Shown here one piece after another: positions 15,977 through 24,421 of a DNA stretch of 36,623 nucleotides. The DNA comes from a bacterium. Its GTDB lineage: Bacteria > Patescibacteriota > Minisyncoccia > Moranbacterales > UBA9337. The notes beneath the pieces are model-generated. The model saw only the letters and a list, made by a program, of their open reading frames with translations. It did not search any database and was not told the DNA's origin. The DNA lies in NCBI GenBank assembly GCA_021159185.1, contig JAGGSH010000008.1, positions 1 through 36,623 of the forward strand. Direction: 5' to 3'. Position 1 is the stretch's first letter. Each line of letters begins with the position of its first letter. The position numbers and the translations under genes were made by a program.

Positions 15977-17137
15977 TTACCGATTACCTTTTGCGCGATT
16001 GTGTGTTTTGCACAACATCTCGCAGTTTTTAGCGTCTGTCGCGCCACCTTTGCTCCATGCTGACACGTGGTCAGCGTCCATTTCACTAAACAGCCAGATT
16101 TTATTCTTGTTAGTGTCATGTCCAACAGCGCACAGCGGGCAATTTGATATTTTTCTCTTTTTAGCTATAGCGGTTTGCGTTGCGTAAACCGCTCTTTTGG
16201 TTGCTTCGTCAAATACACGAACATTAAGCAGTTTTGTGTCAACTGAACCACCAAGTATATATTCAAAAATACCTTTACGATTTTTGATATAAGGATCGCC
16301 ATAAAGTTTTTGCACCGCTTTTGAAACTTTTGACGGATCGTAAGATTTTTTGCGGTATTTCTCATATAACCGCCCCCATTCAAGACCGCGCATTTCCTTT
16401 TCAACATCTGTAAACACACTGGAAATCCAATCAATTACGCTATTGAAATACGTTTTTAATTCTTTGATATTTGTATCTTCGCGATGACGGCTCATGTAGT
16501 CGTCAATATTGCCTTTACTCACCCAGTCTAATGCTTGCTCCAAAAAATCTTGGCGATTAACAATGCCAGATATGTACGCGCTCCATTTTTGAGTGTTGGC
16601 ATTTTGACTATTGCTAAATTCTTCTTTCGCAAGCGTTACAAATGGTCCTGAATAAATAGCGTTGAGCAATTCTTGAGGTTTGAGCGGAACACCTGCGATG
16701 TTGATTGTTTTAAACCATTCTTTAATTTGGCTTTCGGTGCCCTTACATTCATAAATTAAAAGTTTGGTTTCCAAAATTTTATCTTTTTTATCTTTTGCCA
16801 TAGTGCCAAAATACTGCATCCCGTTTTCATCTTTAAGAGCAAATTTGTCAGTAATAAATCGCCCAAGACTGGTGATACGCTGTTGTCCGTCCAACACCTC
16901 AAATTTATTATTGCCAACCTTATTGAAATAGATTAGTCCAATCGGATAACCCTTGAGAACTGATTCTATTACTGCGGCTTCTCTTCCTTCTTCCGCGTAA
17001 ATATAATTGCGCTGATATTCCGGCTGAATAGTCAGTTTGCCAGCCAAGCCAAACAAGCCCTTGCCTTCAAGTTCGTTATAAACAAACCCTTCGCAAATAT
17101 CTTTAACAGTTATGTTAGTTTTTAAAATTGTGTCCAT
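15977..17137 (-). CDS. DUF262 (ParB-like) protein with C-terminal HNH nuclease domain
   Basis: The 386-residue protein has an N-terminal DUF262/GmrS-type domain, shown by [31 protein letters not shown] and the signature [18 protein letters not shown]262 is a ParB/Srx-related fold that in GmrSD-type enzymes uses nucleotides to license DNA cutting. A helical middle section follows. The end is an HNH module: CPLC, then [13 protein letters not shown] (the D-H pair) and [14 protein letters not shown], with two CxxC-like pairs that can hold zinc. All expected HNH residues are present, so I predict an active DNA nuclease. The start ATG at 17137 lies one base downstream (on the minus strand) of the RhuM gene's stop at 17139, indicating one transcript. 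A copy of its first codons survives upstream at 18181-18219. Confidence 0.85.
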   Translation of the reverse strand: MDTILKTNITVKDICEGFVYNELEGKGLFGLAGKLTIQPEYQRNYIYAEEGREAAVIESVLKGYPIGLIYFNKVGNNKFEVLDGQQRITSLGRFITDKFALKDENGMQYFGTMAKDKKDKILETKLLIYECKGTESQIKEWFKTINIAGVPLKPQELLNAIYSGPFVTLAKEEFSNSQNANTQKWSAYISGIVNRQDFLEQALDWVSKGNIDDYMSRHREDTNIKELKTYFNSVIDWISSVFTDVEKEMRGLEWGRLYEKYRKKSYDPSKVSKAVQKLYGDPYIKNRKGIFEYILGGSVDTKLLNVRVFDEATKRAVYATQTAIAKKRKISNCPLCAVGHDTNKNKIWLFSEMDADHVSAWSKGGATDAKNCEMLCKTHNRAKGNR

Positions 17138-17138
17138 A

Positions 17139-18173
17139 CTACTTTTTTAAATTATCTTTTAATTTTTTCTCCACTTTTTTCTCAAGTGTTTTAATGTTTT
17201 CCAAATACGCTTCTTCTACCGGAGAAAGAGTTTTTGCCTGAAATTTCTTGTATTCTTTGACGGCTTTTTCAGCGGCTTGCTTATTGCTCACTTTCCCCGC
17301 GTTTTGCAGCGCGCCCTTACCGTAATTTTCGGTAAATTTATCTAATTCTGCCACCCAATCCGCCATACTCATTTTTTGTTTTTCTTGGGCTTTTATTTCC
17401 GCTAAATCAAAGAACGCCGAGACCATGCGGTTGAGCCGAAACAATTCGTCTTCGGTAAGATAATTTTTTGCTATTGCTACTTCAGATAATGTCGGCAATG
17501 CTCCGGCAAAAGCGGTCAATCCCATAAAATCTTTTTCCGCGTCAGCTCTCTCAGCGATTGTTTCGGCGGCGGTATGTTTATTGGTCGCGTAATGAAGTTT
17601 GTTTTGCACTATCTTAAAAAATGTGATTGATTCCGGACTATGAGGATTGTAATCAATGCTCGTGGCATACAGATCCAGCACTTGGCGATAAAGGGCTTTT
17701 TCGCTGCTGCGGATGTCGCGGATGCGGTCAAGCAGTTCTTTCCAGTAATTGCCCCCGCCGGATTTTTTAAGCCGCTCGTCATCCATCACAAAACCTTTAA
17801 CAATATACTCTTTTAATTTTTGCGTTGCCCAAATTCTAAATTGTGTGCCGCGCAATGATTTCACCCGATAGCCGACGGAAATAATAACATCAAGGTTATA
17901 ATATTTCACGGATTGTTCTTGAATTTTTCCTTTTATAGCTCCGTGTCGAGCGGTATGTCGGAAATCCCGACATACCGCTTTTTCATCCAACTCGCCTTCT
18001 CTAAATACATTTTGTATGTGTTCGGCAATTGTAGAGCGTCCCTTATCAAAAAGCTCCGCCATCTGCTTTTGCGAAAGCCAAACGGTTTCGTTTTTCATCC
18101 GCACCTCAATCTTTGTCTCGCCATCCGCGGTGTTGTAGATGATAATTTGGTTGTTTTTATCTTGGGTGTTCAT
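17139..18173 (-). CDS. RhuM-family protein
   Basis: The 344-residue protein matches the RhuM family ('virulence RhuM', PF13310). It shows [20 protein letters not shown], then [19 protein letters not shown] (a DNA-binding-like helix-turn-helix), [50 protein letters not shown], and the C-terminal helical half with [19 protein letters not shown] and [12 protein letters not shown]. The end is a Lys/Glu coiled coil. Named after a Salmonella pathogenicity-island gene, the family occurs in many mobile islands and beside restriction systems; its biochemical role is not established. Here it sits between the ATPase and the DUF262-HNH gene in one operon. A 13-bp perfect stem-loop lies inside the coding sequence at 17949-17978. 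Confidence 0.88.
   Translation of the reverse strand: MNTQDKNNQIIIYNTADGETKIEVRMKNETVWLSQKQMAELFDKGRSTIAEHIQNVFREGELDEKAVCRDFRHTARHGAIKGKIQEQSVKYYNLDVIISVGYRVKSLRGTQFRIWATQKLKEYIVKGFVMDDERLKKSGGGNYWKELLDRIRDIRSSEKALYRQVLDLYATSIDYNPHSPESITFFKIVQNKLHYATNKHTAAETIAERADAEKDFMGLTAFAGALPTLSEVAIAKNYLTEDELFRLNRMVSAFFDLAEIKAQEKQKMSMADWVAELDKFTENYGKGALQNAGKVSNKQAAEKAVKEYKKFQAKTLSPVEEAYLENIKTLEKKVEKKLKDNLKK
17949..17978. repeat. 13-bp perfect stem-loop inside the RhuM gene
   Basis: AGCGGTATGTCGG (17949-17961) is followed by a short loop and its exact complement CCGACATACCGCT (17966-17978 within one base). The reading frame stays open through it (codons for about [15 protein letters not shown]). It could be chance, a site for DNA recognition, or an mRNA structure. 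Confidence 0.6.
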
Positions 18174-18180
18174 AATTTTT

Positions 18181-18219
18181 TACCAGTCGCAAATGTCTTT
18201 AATAGTGATGTTTGTTTTT
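18181..18219 (-). pseudogene. Remnant of a second DUF262 gene start
   Basis: Reading the minus strand, this stretch encodes KTNITIKDICDW and then a stop. The intact DUF262-HNH gene starts [18 protein letters not shown]. The DNA of the two stretches is also very similar, with only a few substitutions over about 35 bases. The frame upstream lacks an ATG and is AT-rich junk. It lies between the ATPase and RhuM genes, so a DUF262-type gene or a copy of its 5' end once stood here and was mostly deleted or displaced. Confidence 0.6.
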
Positions 18220-18275
18220 GGGGTTGGTTTTATATTGTTATTTTTAATTTTTATATTTGATTTTATATAAATTGA

Positions 18276-19811
18276 TTAAAAAAATCCTCTCATTTTCTCT
18301 ATAGATTGTTTTAATTCTTGTGGTGTTGGACTTCCTCCGTTTTCTTTAGGGTGATGAATTTTATTTCTAATGTGGGTGTGGATTGTTACTTTATTTTGAG
18401 TAGTTCTAAAAGGACTATTTACTGTTTCTTTTTTTAATTTTGAGAAAAATTCGTTATCAAAAATAATTTGTCGACAATCGTTTTTGTCATAACTTTCGTT
18501 TTGTTTCAATGTTTTAAAATCATTATCTGGATCATTCCAAAAATTTATTTCAATCTCATTATAAAGTTCATCATAATATTCTTCAGTTGCTAACCCAAAA
18601 GCAATAAAATTTACTTCGTTAGCCGAAACATAAGGCAAAACTCTTTTTTCTAATTCTAAAATTTTTACTTCTTCATTTTCTTTTTCTAAACAATGAATTT
18701 GAATTTTAACATTGTCATTGTTTAATGTTTGTTTAACAAAAAGTGGAGAGTGAGTAGAAAATAGAAATTGATTTTTTTCAGAAATTGATACTATGTGATC
18801 AATAAAATTATTTTGTAAATCTGGGTGTAGATGTAGTTCCGGTTCATCAATTAAAATCAAAATATTTTCTTTCGAAATTTCCGCCATTGTTTCTAAAAAC
18901 AATAAAGAAACAACCATTTCAACGCCTGATCCAAGCTGAGATATTGGCAAATCTAAGCTTTCTAATTTTTGAGAAAGAAAAGCGCTGTCAAAAGGTGCAT
19001 TACAATCAATTAGTGAAAGATCAGCTTTTGGCAAACCTACTTTTTCCAGTTTTTCGTTTAGTTTCTGGAATGTTTTTTGTTGTGATTTTTCATCTATCTT
19101 TTCTAAAATACTTGTTTCAAAATTATTTTTTTGAGTAATAAATTTTTCACCATTAAAATCTTCAGCTGTTTCAATTTTTCTTACTTCTTTATTGAATCTC
19201 CAATTAAAATCATCAAAAACAGATGAAATAGACGAATTAAATCCTTTATAAAGTTGCTTTTCTCTATTTTTTGGAAAATAAAAACTCTTTGGCAAACCTT
19301 CTGATTCCAAAGGAAAAGTTAACAATCTTTTATCAAATGTAAAAATTGATGGCTTTTCTGGTTTATGTCCTTTTCTTTCTTTTTCCCAATACTCTTTTTC
19401 TACACCATTTTGCGTAATTGTTTTACTTTCATTAACGGGTAAAACATAATGAGAACCAACAACAATATCTGAAAAAGCTTTTTTGGGGGTTGCTCTATCT
19501 CTTTTCTTTACTTCTAAACAAACTCTATTACATTCTATTTCTTGTTTAGTGTAGCCATCTGGTAAAAGTACTTTAAAATTTTCATCAAATTCTAAAATAA
19601 TTTTTATTTTAATATCTTCGCCCTTGTGAAAATCTGTATGTTTTATTCTTCCTGATAAAAAATAAGGAGAAAGACAAAAATTTATTGCCTCTAAAATGGA
19701 GGTTTTACTTGTCCCATTTTCACCAACTAATAAAGATAGATTTTCTAATTGAAAATTTTCTAATTTTTTAATTCCTCTAAAATTTTCAATAGCAATCTGT
19801 TTAATTTTCAT
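18276..19811 (-). CDS. OLD-like AAA ATPase with HEPN-like C-terminus
   Basis: The protein of about 511 residues has an SMC/OLD-type ATPase. It shows MKIKQIAIENFRGIKKL, Walker A LLVGENGTSKTSILEAIN, an ABC-signature-like LGSGVEMVVSLLFLETM, Walker B ILILIDEPELHLHPDLQ and the switch His in QFLFSTHSPLFV. These AAA_15/AAA_21 proteins serve as motors or sensors in defence systems. After the ATPase there is no obvious Toprim domain. The end instead reads HTHIRNKIHHPKENG, which fits the R-N-x-x-x-H motif of HEPN ribonucleases, so I infer an ATPase-HEPN effector. I chose the ATG at 19811, 1 base after the methyltransferase stop; an in-frame ATG at 19862 would overlap that gene by 50 bases. The gene is visibly more AT-rich than its island neighbours. 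Confidence 0.75.
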   Translation of the reverse strand: MKIKQIAIENFRGIKKLENFQLENLSLLVGENGTSKTSILEAINFCLSPYFLSGRIKHTDFHKGEDIKIKIILEFDENFKVLLPDGYTKQEIECNRVCLEVKKRDRATPKKAFSDIVVGSHYVLPVNESKTITQNGVEKEYWEKERKGHKPEKPSIFTFDKRLLTFPLESEGLPKSFYFPKNREKQLYKGFNSSISSVFDDFNWRFNKEVRKIETAEDFNGEKFITQKNNFETSILEKIDEKSQQKTFQKLNEKLEKVGLPKADLSLIDCNAPFDSAFLSQKLESLDLPISQLGSGVEMVVSLLFLETMAEISKENILILIDEPELHLHPDLQNNFIDHIVSISEKNQFLFSTHSPLFVKQTLNNDNVKIQIHCLEKENEEVKILELEKRVLPYVSANEVNFIAFGLATEEYYDELYNEIEINFWNDPDNDFKTLKQNESYDKNDCRQIIFDNEFFSKLKKETVNSPFRTTQNKVTIHTHIRNKIHHPKENGGSPTPQELKQSIEKMRGFF

Positions 19812-19812
19812 A

Positions 19813-20928
19813 TTATTTTTTCTTATGTTTAACCAAAATCCTTTGATAAATTTTTCTACCATTTGAAATGGGATTATTATAAACAGTAAAATTGCCTATT
19901 TTAAACTCATCCGGAACTTGCCCATTTGCAGTGCCTCCAACAATCTCAAACTGCTCCGGACTATACTTATCCAAAAAACTAATCGGCACACCCATCACGC
20001 CTTTATAATCGCTCGGAATAGAATCGGTAAACGGCACTTCTATGGCATCGTAATTGTCATATTTATCATACGCTTTTTTACCTTTGATTTCCTTGTGCTT
20101 GCTGTATTTCAAATTTTCTTTCATTGTCATAGACCGCAACGGCTGGTGGCGGCGTCCGTGATCAAGATTAGTGAACCAACAAACATTGCGGAATTTCACA
20201 AGTCCGGTTTTTTTATCATAAACCCCCGAAGCAAAATCTCGCGTGTTTGGCGTAAAAAAGTACGCGTTTCCGCCTTGAAAACCGTTCCCTAACCACATTT
20301 TGTTATCTTTTATCAAAGGAAAAATTTCTTTGTAAGTAATCGCGTTCATACTGCCAATGATCACAAACTTTTTATTATAATCAAAAAGTTGCTTAACATA
20401 TTCGCGAAACAAGCTAAAGGGTGGATTTGTTACCACAATGTCAGATTTCTTGAGTAATTCCACACACTCAGGACTTCTAAAATCACCATTTTCTTTTAAC
20501 GGCGTCCATTCATTATGCTTGTTTGCCTTTAATTGCTTGGCAACATCTTTTAAGTTAAACTCGCCGTCTCCGTCTATATCGCGCGCTTCGTTGATAATAA
20601 ATTTATTGGCAGTTATTTTGGGACGGCCTTTTGATTTTGGAATAGTTTTATTATCTCCAAATAAACTTAGTTGCGTGTTGGCTACGGGCGAAGGCTTGTA
20701 GCTGGTAGTAATAAGCTGTTTTAATCCAAGCTTATTAAAATTGAGAACAAAATAGCGAAAAAAATTACTCTCATACGGATCGTCGCAGTTGCAATACACT
20801 GCCTTGCCGCGAAATACATTAGCGTCGTAATCCAAATACGCGGAAATTTCTTTTTGAATATCGCCGAACTGGGTATAAAACTCGTCGTTCTTCGCCCGTT
20901 TTGCGTTTGTAAGATTTTTATTTGCCAT
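19813..20928 (-). CDS. EcoRI-type adenine-specific DNA methyltransferase
   Basis: The 371-residue protein matches the EcoRI modification methyltransferase family (PF13651). Conserved features are NDEFYTQFGDIQKE near the start, AVYCNCDDPYESNFFRYF, SDIVVTNPPFSLFREYV with the catalytic NPPF at residues 168-171, KFVIIGSMNAITYKEIFPL, NVCWFTNLDHGRRHQPL, and the ending VPISFLDKYSPEQFEIVGG. Such enzymes methylate adenine N6 in DNA. No EcoRI-type endonuclease gene follows; the neighbours are an ATPase, a RhuM protein and a DUF262-HNH protein, any of which may provide the cutting or killing function. It is the first gene of the minus-strand cassette. The start ATG at 20928 gives the family-typical M-A-x-K-x-L-x-x-A-K-x-x-K-x-D-E-F-Y-T. 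Confidence 0.92.
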   Translation of the reverse strand: MANKNLTNAKRAKNDEFYTQFGDIQKEISAYLDYDANVFRGKAVYCNCDDPYESNFFRYFVLNFNKLGLKQLITTSYKPSPVANTQLSLFGDNKTIPKSKGRPKITANKFIINEARDIDGDGEFNLKDVAKQLKANKHNEWTPLKENGDFRSPECVELLKKSDIVVTNPPFSLFREYVKQLFDYNKKFVIIGSMNAITYKEIFPLIKDNKMWLGNGFQGGNAYFFTPNTRDFASGVYDKKTGLVKFRNVCWFTNLDHGRRHQPLRSMTMKENLKYSKHKEIKGKKAYDKYDNYDAIEVPFTDSIPSDYKGVMGVPISFLDKYSPEQFEIVGGTANGQVPDEFKIGNFTVYNNPISNGRKIYQRILVKHKKK

Positions 20929-21019
20929 ACTTTGCTCAATCGGATGAATGTTGTATTAGTTTTTTTATGGATAAATTTTTCGAAATCGTGTAATTTTGCA
21001 AATAAAGAATTTTTGTTTA

Positions 21020-21068
21020 AATCCCTGTTTTCCACCATAGGCAGATAAAAAATTCAGGGATTCTTTTT
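21020..21068 (+). terminator. Terminator-like hairpin, right island boundary
   Basis: AATCCCTG (21020-21027) can pair with CAGGGATT (21055-21062) around a 27-base loop, followed by CTTTTT. The T-run is on the + strand although the genes on both sides lie on the minus strand, so this looks like a duplicated copy of the PBP terminator at 15827-15857. Confidence 0.5.
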
Positions 21069-21081
21069 ACAAGAAAGTTTT

Positions 21082-24000
21082 TTAAATTCTCCCTGTTACT
21101 CTTTCCACTTCTTCCAGTGTTGTTTCGCCTTCTAGAACTTTTAGGATACCGTCTTGTTTCATAGTGAGCATTCCGTTTTCAATGGCTTTTTCTTTTATAT
21201 GCGAAGATATGGCGTTTTGCGAAATCAATTCTTCAATGTCTTTGTCCACGACCAAAACTTCGCTAACAGTTGTTCTTCCTTGATAGCCGATTTTATTGCA
21301 CTTGGAACAGCCTTCCGGTTTATAAATATGGCTAATAGATTTAAATTTGGACATGTCCACGCCTGATTTTGGAGAAATAGTTTTCAAAATTCTTTCTATT
21401 TTTTCTTTTTCTTCTTGGGTTGGTTTTACTTTTTTCTTGCAGTCGCAAAGCCGGCGCACTAATCGTTGCGCCATAAAAGCGTTGACTGAAACGGCTAAAT
21501 CGTCCGGACGCACTCCCATATTGATTAAGCGTTGAATCGATCCGGCCGAGTCGTTGGTGTGCAGAGTGGAAAGGATAAGATGCCCGGTCAGTGAAGCTTG
21601 AGTGGCGGTCTTGGCGGTTTCTTCATCTCGGATTTCACCTACCAGCATAATGTCGGGGTTTTGCCTTAAAAGCGAACGCAACGCCGTGGAAAAACTGTAG
21701 CTGTTTTTGTCGCTCACTTGCGTTTGCAATATTCCTTCCAGCTGGTATTCAATGGGATCTTCCACGGTTATTATTTTCACTTCGGGATTATTTAATTCTC
21801 CCAACAAACTATACAAAGTGGTGGTTTTTCCCGAGCCGGTTGGTCCGGTGTTTAAAATAATTCCGCTAGGCTGTTTAATTTGCTCTTTGATTTTTTCCAG
21901 ATTTTGTTTTCTTATTCCCAGCTTTTCTATATCCAAGGCCACGGCCGATTTATTCAGCAGCCGCATTACCACCGTTTCGCCGTAGCCGCCTAGAATTATG
22001 GATACGCGGACGCCCACCGTGGTTTCGGTAATATTCTCAAAAGGCTTTTCTATGGTTATGGAAAAGCGGCTATCTTTAACTCCTTCTCTTACTTCAGCTT
22101 TAAACCCGCTCAATGTTTTTATTTTTCCCAAAAGAGAAGGATATTCATTGAGAGGAATTGATCCGATAGTCTGCAGTATTCCGTCAATTCTGAACCTAAT
22201 CTTAACCTCCTTTTCTCCCGGTTCAATGTGAATGTCGCCGGCCTTCAAAAGCAAGGCGCTGGCAAAAACGAGCTTCAAAACTTCTTTCTGATCATATTCG
22301 CCGATTTTTTCAGAGAGTTTTTTCAGAGAACGAATATTTTCGGAAGCAGTTTCCAGATCTTTTTCCGGAATCGAAATGGAGCGGGAAAGAGACTGCTCCA
22401 TCAACTTTTCATATATATTTTCCAAAAATTCCGATTGGCCGGTGACGCGCCAGATTTCTTCCATGGAGGTTGTTCCGTCCAGCGCTTTTAAAATCCCGTC
22501 CTGGGTCATGGTAACCATTCCTTCTTCCAGAGACGCTTTGGCTATTTCACTTTCACTGGCCATTTCCAGAATTAAATTTTCAATGGTTTCAGAAATAGTG
22601 ATAACTTCAAAAATTCCTATCCTTCCTTTATATCCCAGATTATGGCATTTGGGGCAACCAGTTGAACGATAAAGCGCGGGAATATCTTTGGGAATTTCCA
22701 GTTTGGATTTAGGCGAAATTATGGCCAGAATTTTTTTAATAGACTCAACCGTTTCTTTAGCCGGCTTGTATTTCTTTTTGCAATAGGGGCAAAGCCGCCG
22801 CACCAGCCGCTGGGCGATTATAGCGTTAACTGCCGGAGCGATAGTGGAAGGTTTAACCCCCAATTCAATTAAGCGGGGAATGGAAGCGCAAGCGCTGTTA
22901 GCGTGAAGAGTGGAAAGAACCAGATGCCCGGTAAGAGCGGCGTTGACGGAAATATCCACGGTTTCTTCGTCCCGGATTTCGCCTACCAAAATAACATCGG
23001 GGTCTTGGCGGACAATAGCCCGCAGGCCTTTGGCGAAAGTGTAATCTTTGTTTTTGCTTACTTGGGTTTGGGAAACGCCCTCAATTTCATATTCAATGGG
23101 ATCTTCCACTGTTATTATTTTCACTTCGGGCGTATTTAATTTATTTATCAGAGCGTAAAGAGTGGTGGTTTTTCCCGATCCGGTGGGGCCGGTAGTGAGA
23201 ATCATTCCGTTAGGCTTAGCTGTTTGTTTCTGAATTTGATCGTAAGCCAATCCTTTCAATCCTAAATCCTCAACCGATACTGAAATATCGGATTGATTGA
23301 GGATGCGCATCACAATGCTTTCTCCGTAATTTCCGGGAATAATGCTTACGCGGATATCAATTTTTCCCGGCTGCGAGGAGTCTGATTCTTCCGATTTTTT
23401 TAAGCCAATGCCAATAGAGAAATGCCCGTCCTGGGCAATATCGCGGATATTGATTTTCATTCCCCCCATCATTTTTATTCGCGACACGACAGAGCGGTAT
23501 ATGTCCAAGGGAAATTTTCCTATATCTTGAAGCACTCCGTCCAAGCGGTAGCGCAATTTGAAATATTCTTTTTCCGGCTCCATATGGATGTCGCTGGCTT
23601 TCATTTCAACCGATCCCGCCATAATTGTGTCAATAATTTCGGTGGTGGAAATTTCTCTAATCCTGTCTTTTAATTTCAAAAGATCGTCAAATTTTTGTTT
23701 GAAATTTTCCAAGTCTTCGCCTTCCAGCGACATACGGTGCAAATCCAATTCTTCCAAAAAAACAACTTCTTTGTATTTTTCTAAAACTTTTTTTAAAGAA
23801 GCGCTGGAAACGACGAAATAGTCCAGCTTCCAGCCTTTTTCTTTTTGGAGTTTTTTGAAATAATCAAAAACTTTTTTATTTTCCGGATTAGCCAAAGCAA
23901 CTTTTAGCTTCCTTCCCGTTTTTTGAAAAACAGCCGCCTTGTAATTCAGAGAGTCTTTTTCAGGGATAGTTTTGACGATGTCCGGATTGATCGGAAGCAA

Positions 24001-24156
24001 ATTAAGATCTACATAAGGAAGATTGCATTTTTTGGCCAAAGATGACGCTTGCTCTTCTTCGGATTCGCTTTTTATTTTTTTTAACAAGCGCTGGGTTTTT
24101 AATTCCTTATCTTTTCTTGTTTTATCAAGCGCGGCCTTTTTGATATACTTAGTCAT
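21082..24156 (-). CDS. Tandem double PilB/GspE-type secretion ATPase
   Basis: The 1024-residue protein contains two complete type II secretion/type IV pilus ATPases in line. The first half has an N-terminal MshE/GspE-N-like region (SSLAKKCNLPYVDLNLLP), Walker A GPTGSGKT at 323-330, ITVEDPIEYEIEG, Walker B DVILVGEIRDEE at 387-398, the His box LTGHLVLSTLH, and zinc-binding C456-x2-C459 and C501-x2-C504. The second half (about 600-1024) lacks the N-terminal domain but repeats all motifs: Walker A 771-778, DIMLVGEIRDEE 835-846, LTGHLILSTLH, and cysteines at 904, 906, 950 and 953 (the first pair reads C-D-C instead of C-x-x-C). PilB normally forms a hexamer of single chains that drives pilus assembly; here three double chains could make one ring. 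Its partners PilC and PilM/N/O are not in the window. Confidence 0.93.
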   Translation of the reverse strand: MTKYIKKAALDKTRKDKELKTQRLLKKIKSESEEEQASSLAKKCNLPYVDLNLLPINPDIVKTIPEKDSLNYKAAVFQKTGRKLKVALANPENKKVFDYFKKLQKEKGWKLDYFVVSSASLKKVLEKYKEVVFLEELDLHRMSLEGEDLENFKQKFDDLLKLKDRIREISTTEIIDTIMAGSVEMKASDIHMEPEKEYFKLRYRLDGVLQDIGKFPLDIYRSVVSRIKMMGGMKINIRDIAQDGHFSIGIGLKKSEESDSSQPGKIDIRVSIIPGNYGESIVMRILNQSDISVSVEDLGLKGLAYDQIQKQTAKPNGMILTTGPTGSGKTTTLYALINKLNTPEVKIITVEDPIEYEIEGVSQTQVSKNKDYTFAKGLRAIVRQDPDVILVGEIRDEETVDISVNAALTGHLVLSTLHANSACASIPRLIELGVKPSTIAPAVNAIIAQRLVRRLCPYCKKKYKPAKETVESIKKILAIISPKSKLEIPKDIPALYRSTGCPKCHNLGYKGRIGIFEVITISETIENLILEMASESEIAKASLEEGMVTMTQDGILKALDGTTSMEEIWRVTGQSEFLENIYEKLMEQSLSRSISIPEKDLETASENIRSLKKLSEKIGEYDQKEVLKLVFASALLLKAGDIHIEPGEKEVKIRFRIDGILQTIGSIPLNEYPSLLGKIKTLSGFKAEVREGVKDSRFSITIEKPFENITETTVGVRVSIILGGYGETVVMRLLNKSAVALDIEKLGIRKQNLEKIKEQIKQPSGIILNTGPTGSGKTTTLYSLLGELNNPEVKIITVEDPIEYQLEGILQTQVSDKNSYSFSTALRSLLRQNPDIMLVGEIRDEETAKTATQASLTGHLILSTLHTNDSAGSIQRLINMGVRPDDLAVSVNAFMAQRLVRRLCDCKKKVKPTQEEKEKIERILKTISPKSGVDMSKFKSISHIYKPEGCSKCNKIGYQGRTTVSEVLVVDKDIEELISQNAISSHIKEKAIENGMLTMKQDGILKVLEGETTLEEVERVTGRI

Positions 24157-24346
24157 AGTTTTTGCAGATAAGCTTTTAGTTTTATTTTAGCTTATTTTGT
24201 TTAAGGAAGCAAAGAAATAACTTATGCAACTTACAACACATAACATGAAACAGAAAACTTATATTACGCCGCATCATTGCACTAGCTGAAACTAACTTGT
24301 TTTGTGTCCACATAACCACATAAGGACACAAGAGTAAATATTACAG

Positions 24347-24388
24347 AATCAACCTCTGCTCATGACCGGAAGCAGAGGTTGATTTTTT
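24347..24388 (+). terminator. Strong hairpin with T-run, + orientation
   Basis: AATCAACCTCTGCT (24347-24360) and AGCAGAGGTTGATT (24371-24384) form a perfect 14-bp stem with a 10-base loop and a T-run to 24388. It has terminator form only on the + strand, yet both flanking genes are on the minus strand. It may end a short unannotated + transcript from the 24157-24346 gap or be left over from rearrangement. A smaller GTGTCC/GGACAC stem lies just before it (about 24304-24329). Confidence 0.5.
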
Positions 24389-24421
24389 AAATATGTATGA
24401 AATGTAAAATGAAAAAAACTT

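Larger units (their letters stand above)
15827..21068. mobile_element. Probable inserted defence island
   Basis: A four-gene minus-strand cassette and a gene remnant lie between two direct copies of one sequence. Copy 1 reads AATCCCTGTTTT...TTCAGGGATTCTTTTTGCGA and copy 2 AATCCCTGTTTT...TTCAGGGATTCTTTTTACAA; both continue into AGAAAG. Only copy 1 follows a + strand operon that needs a + strand terminator. Copy 2 follows no + strand gene, as expected if the block entered at the PBP terminator and duplicated it. The genes encode a methyltransferase, an ATPase, a RhuM protein and a nuclease candidate. No integrase is visible, so the transfer mechanism is unknown. Confidence 0.45.

Noticed and set aside
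15977-20928. A standard EcoRI-type restriction-modification pair
   Set aside because: The methyltransferase fits, but no gene resembles the EcoRI endonuclease; the HNH protein belongs to the DUF262 class.
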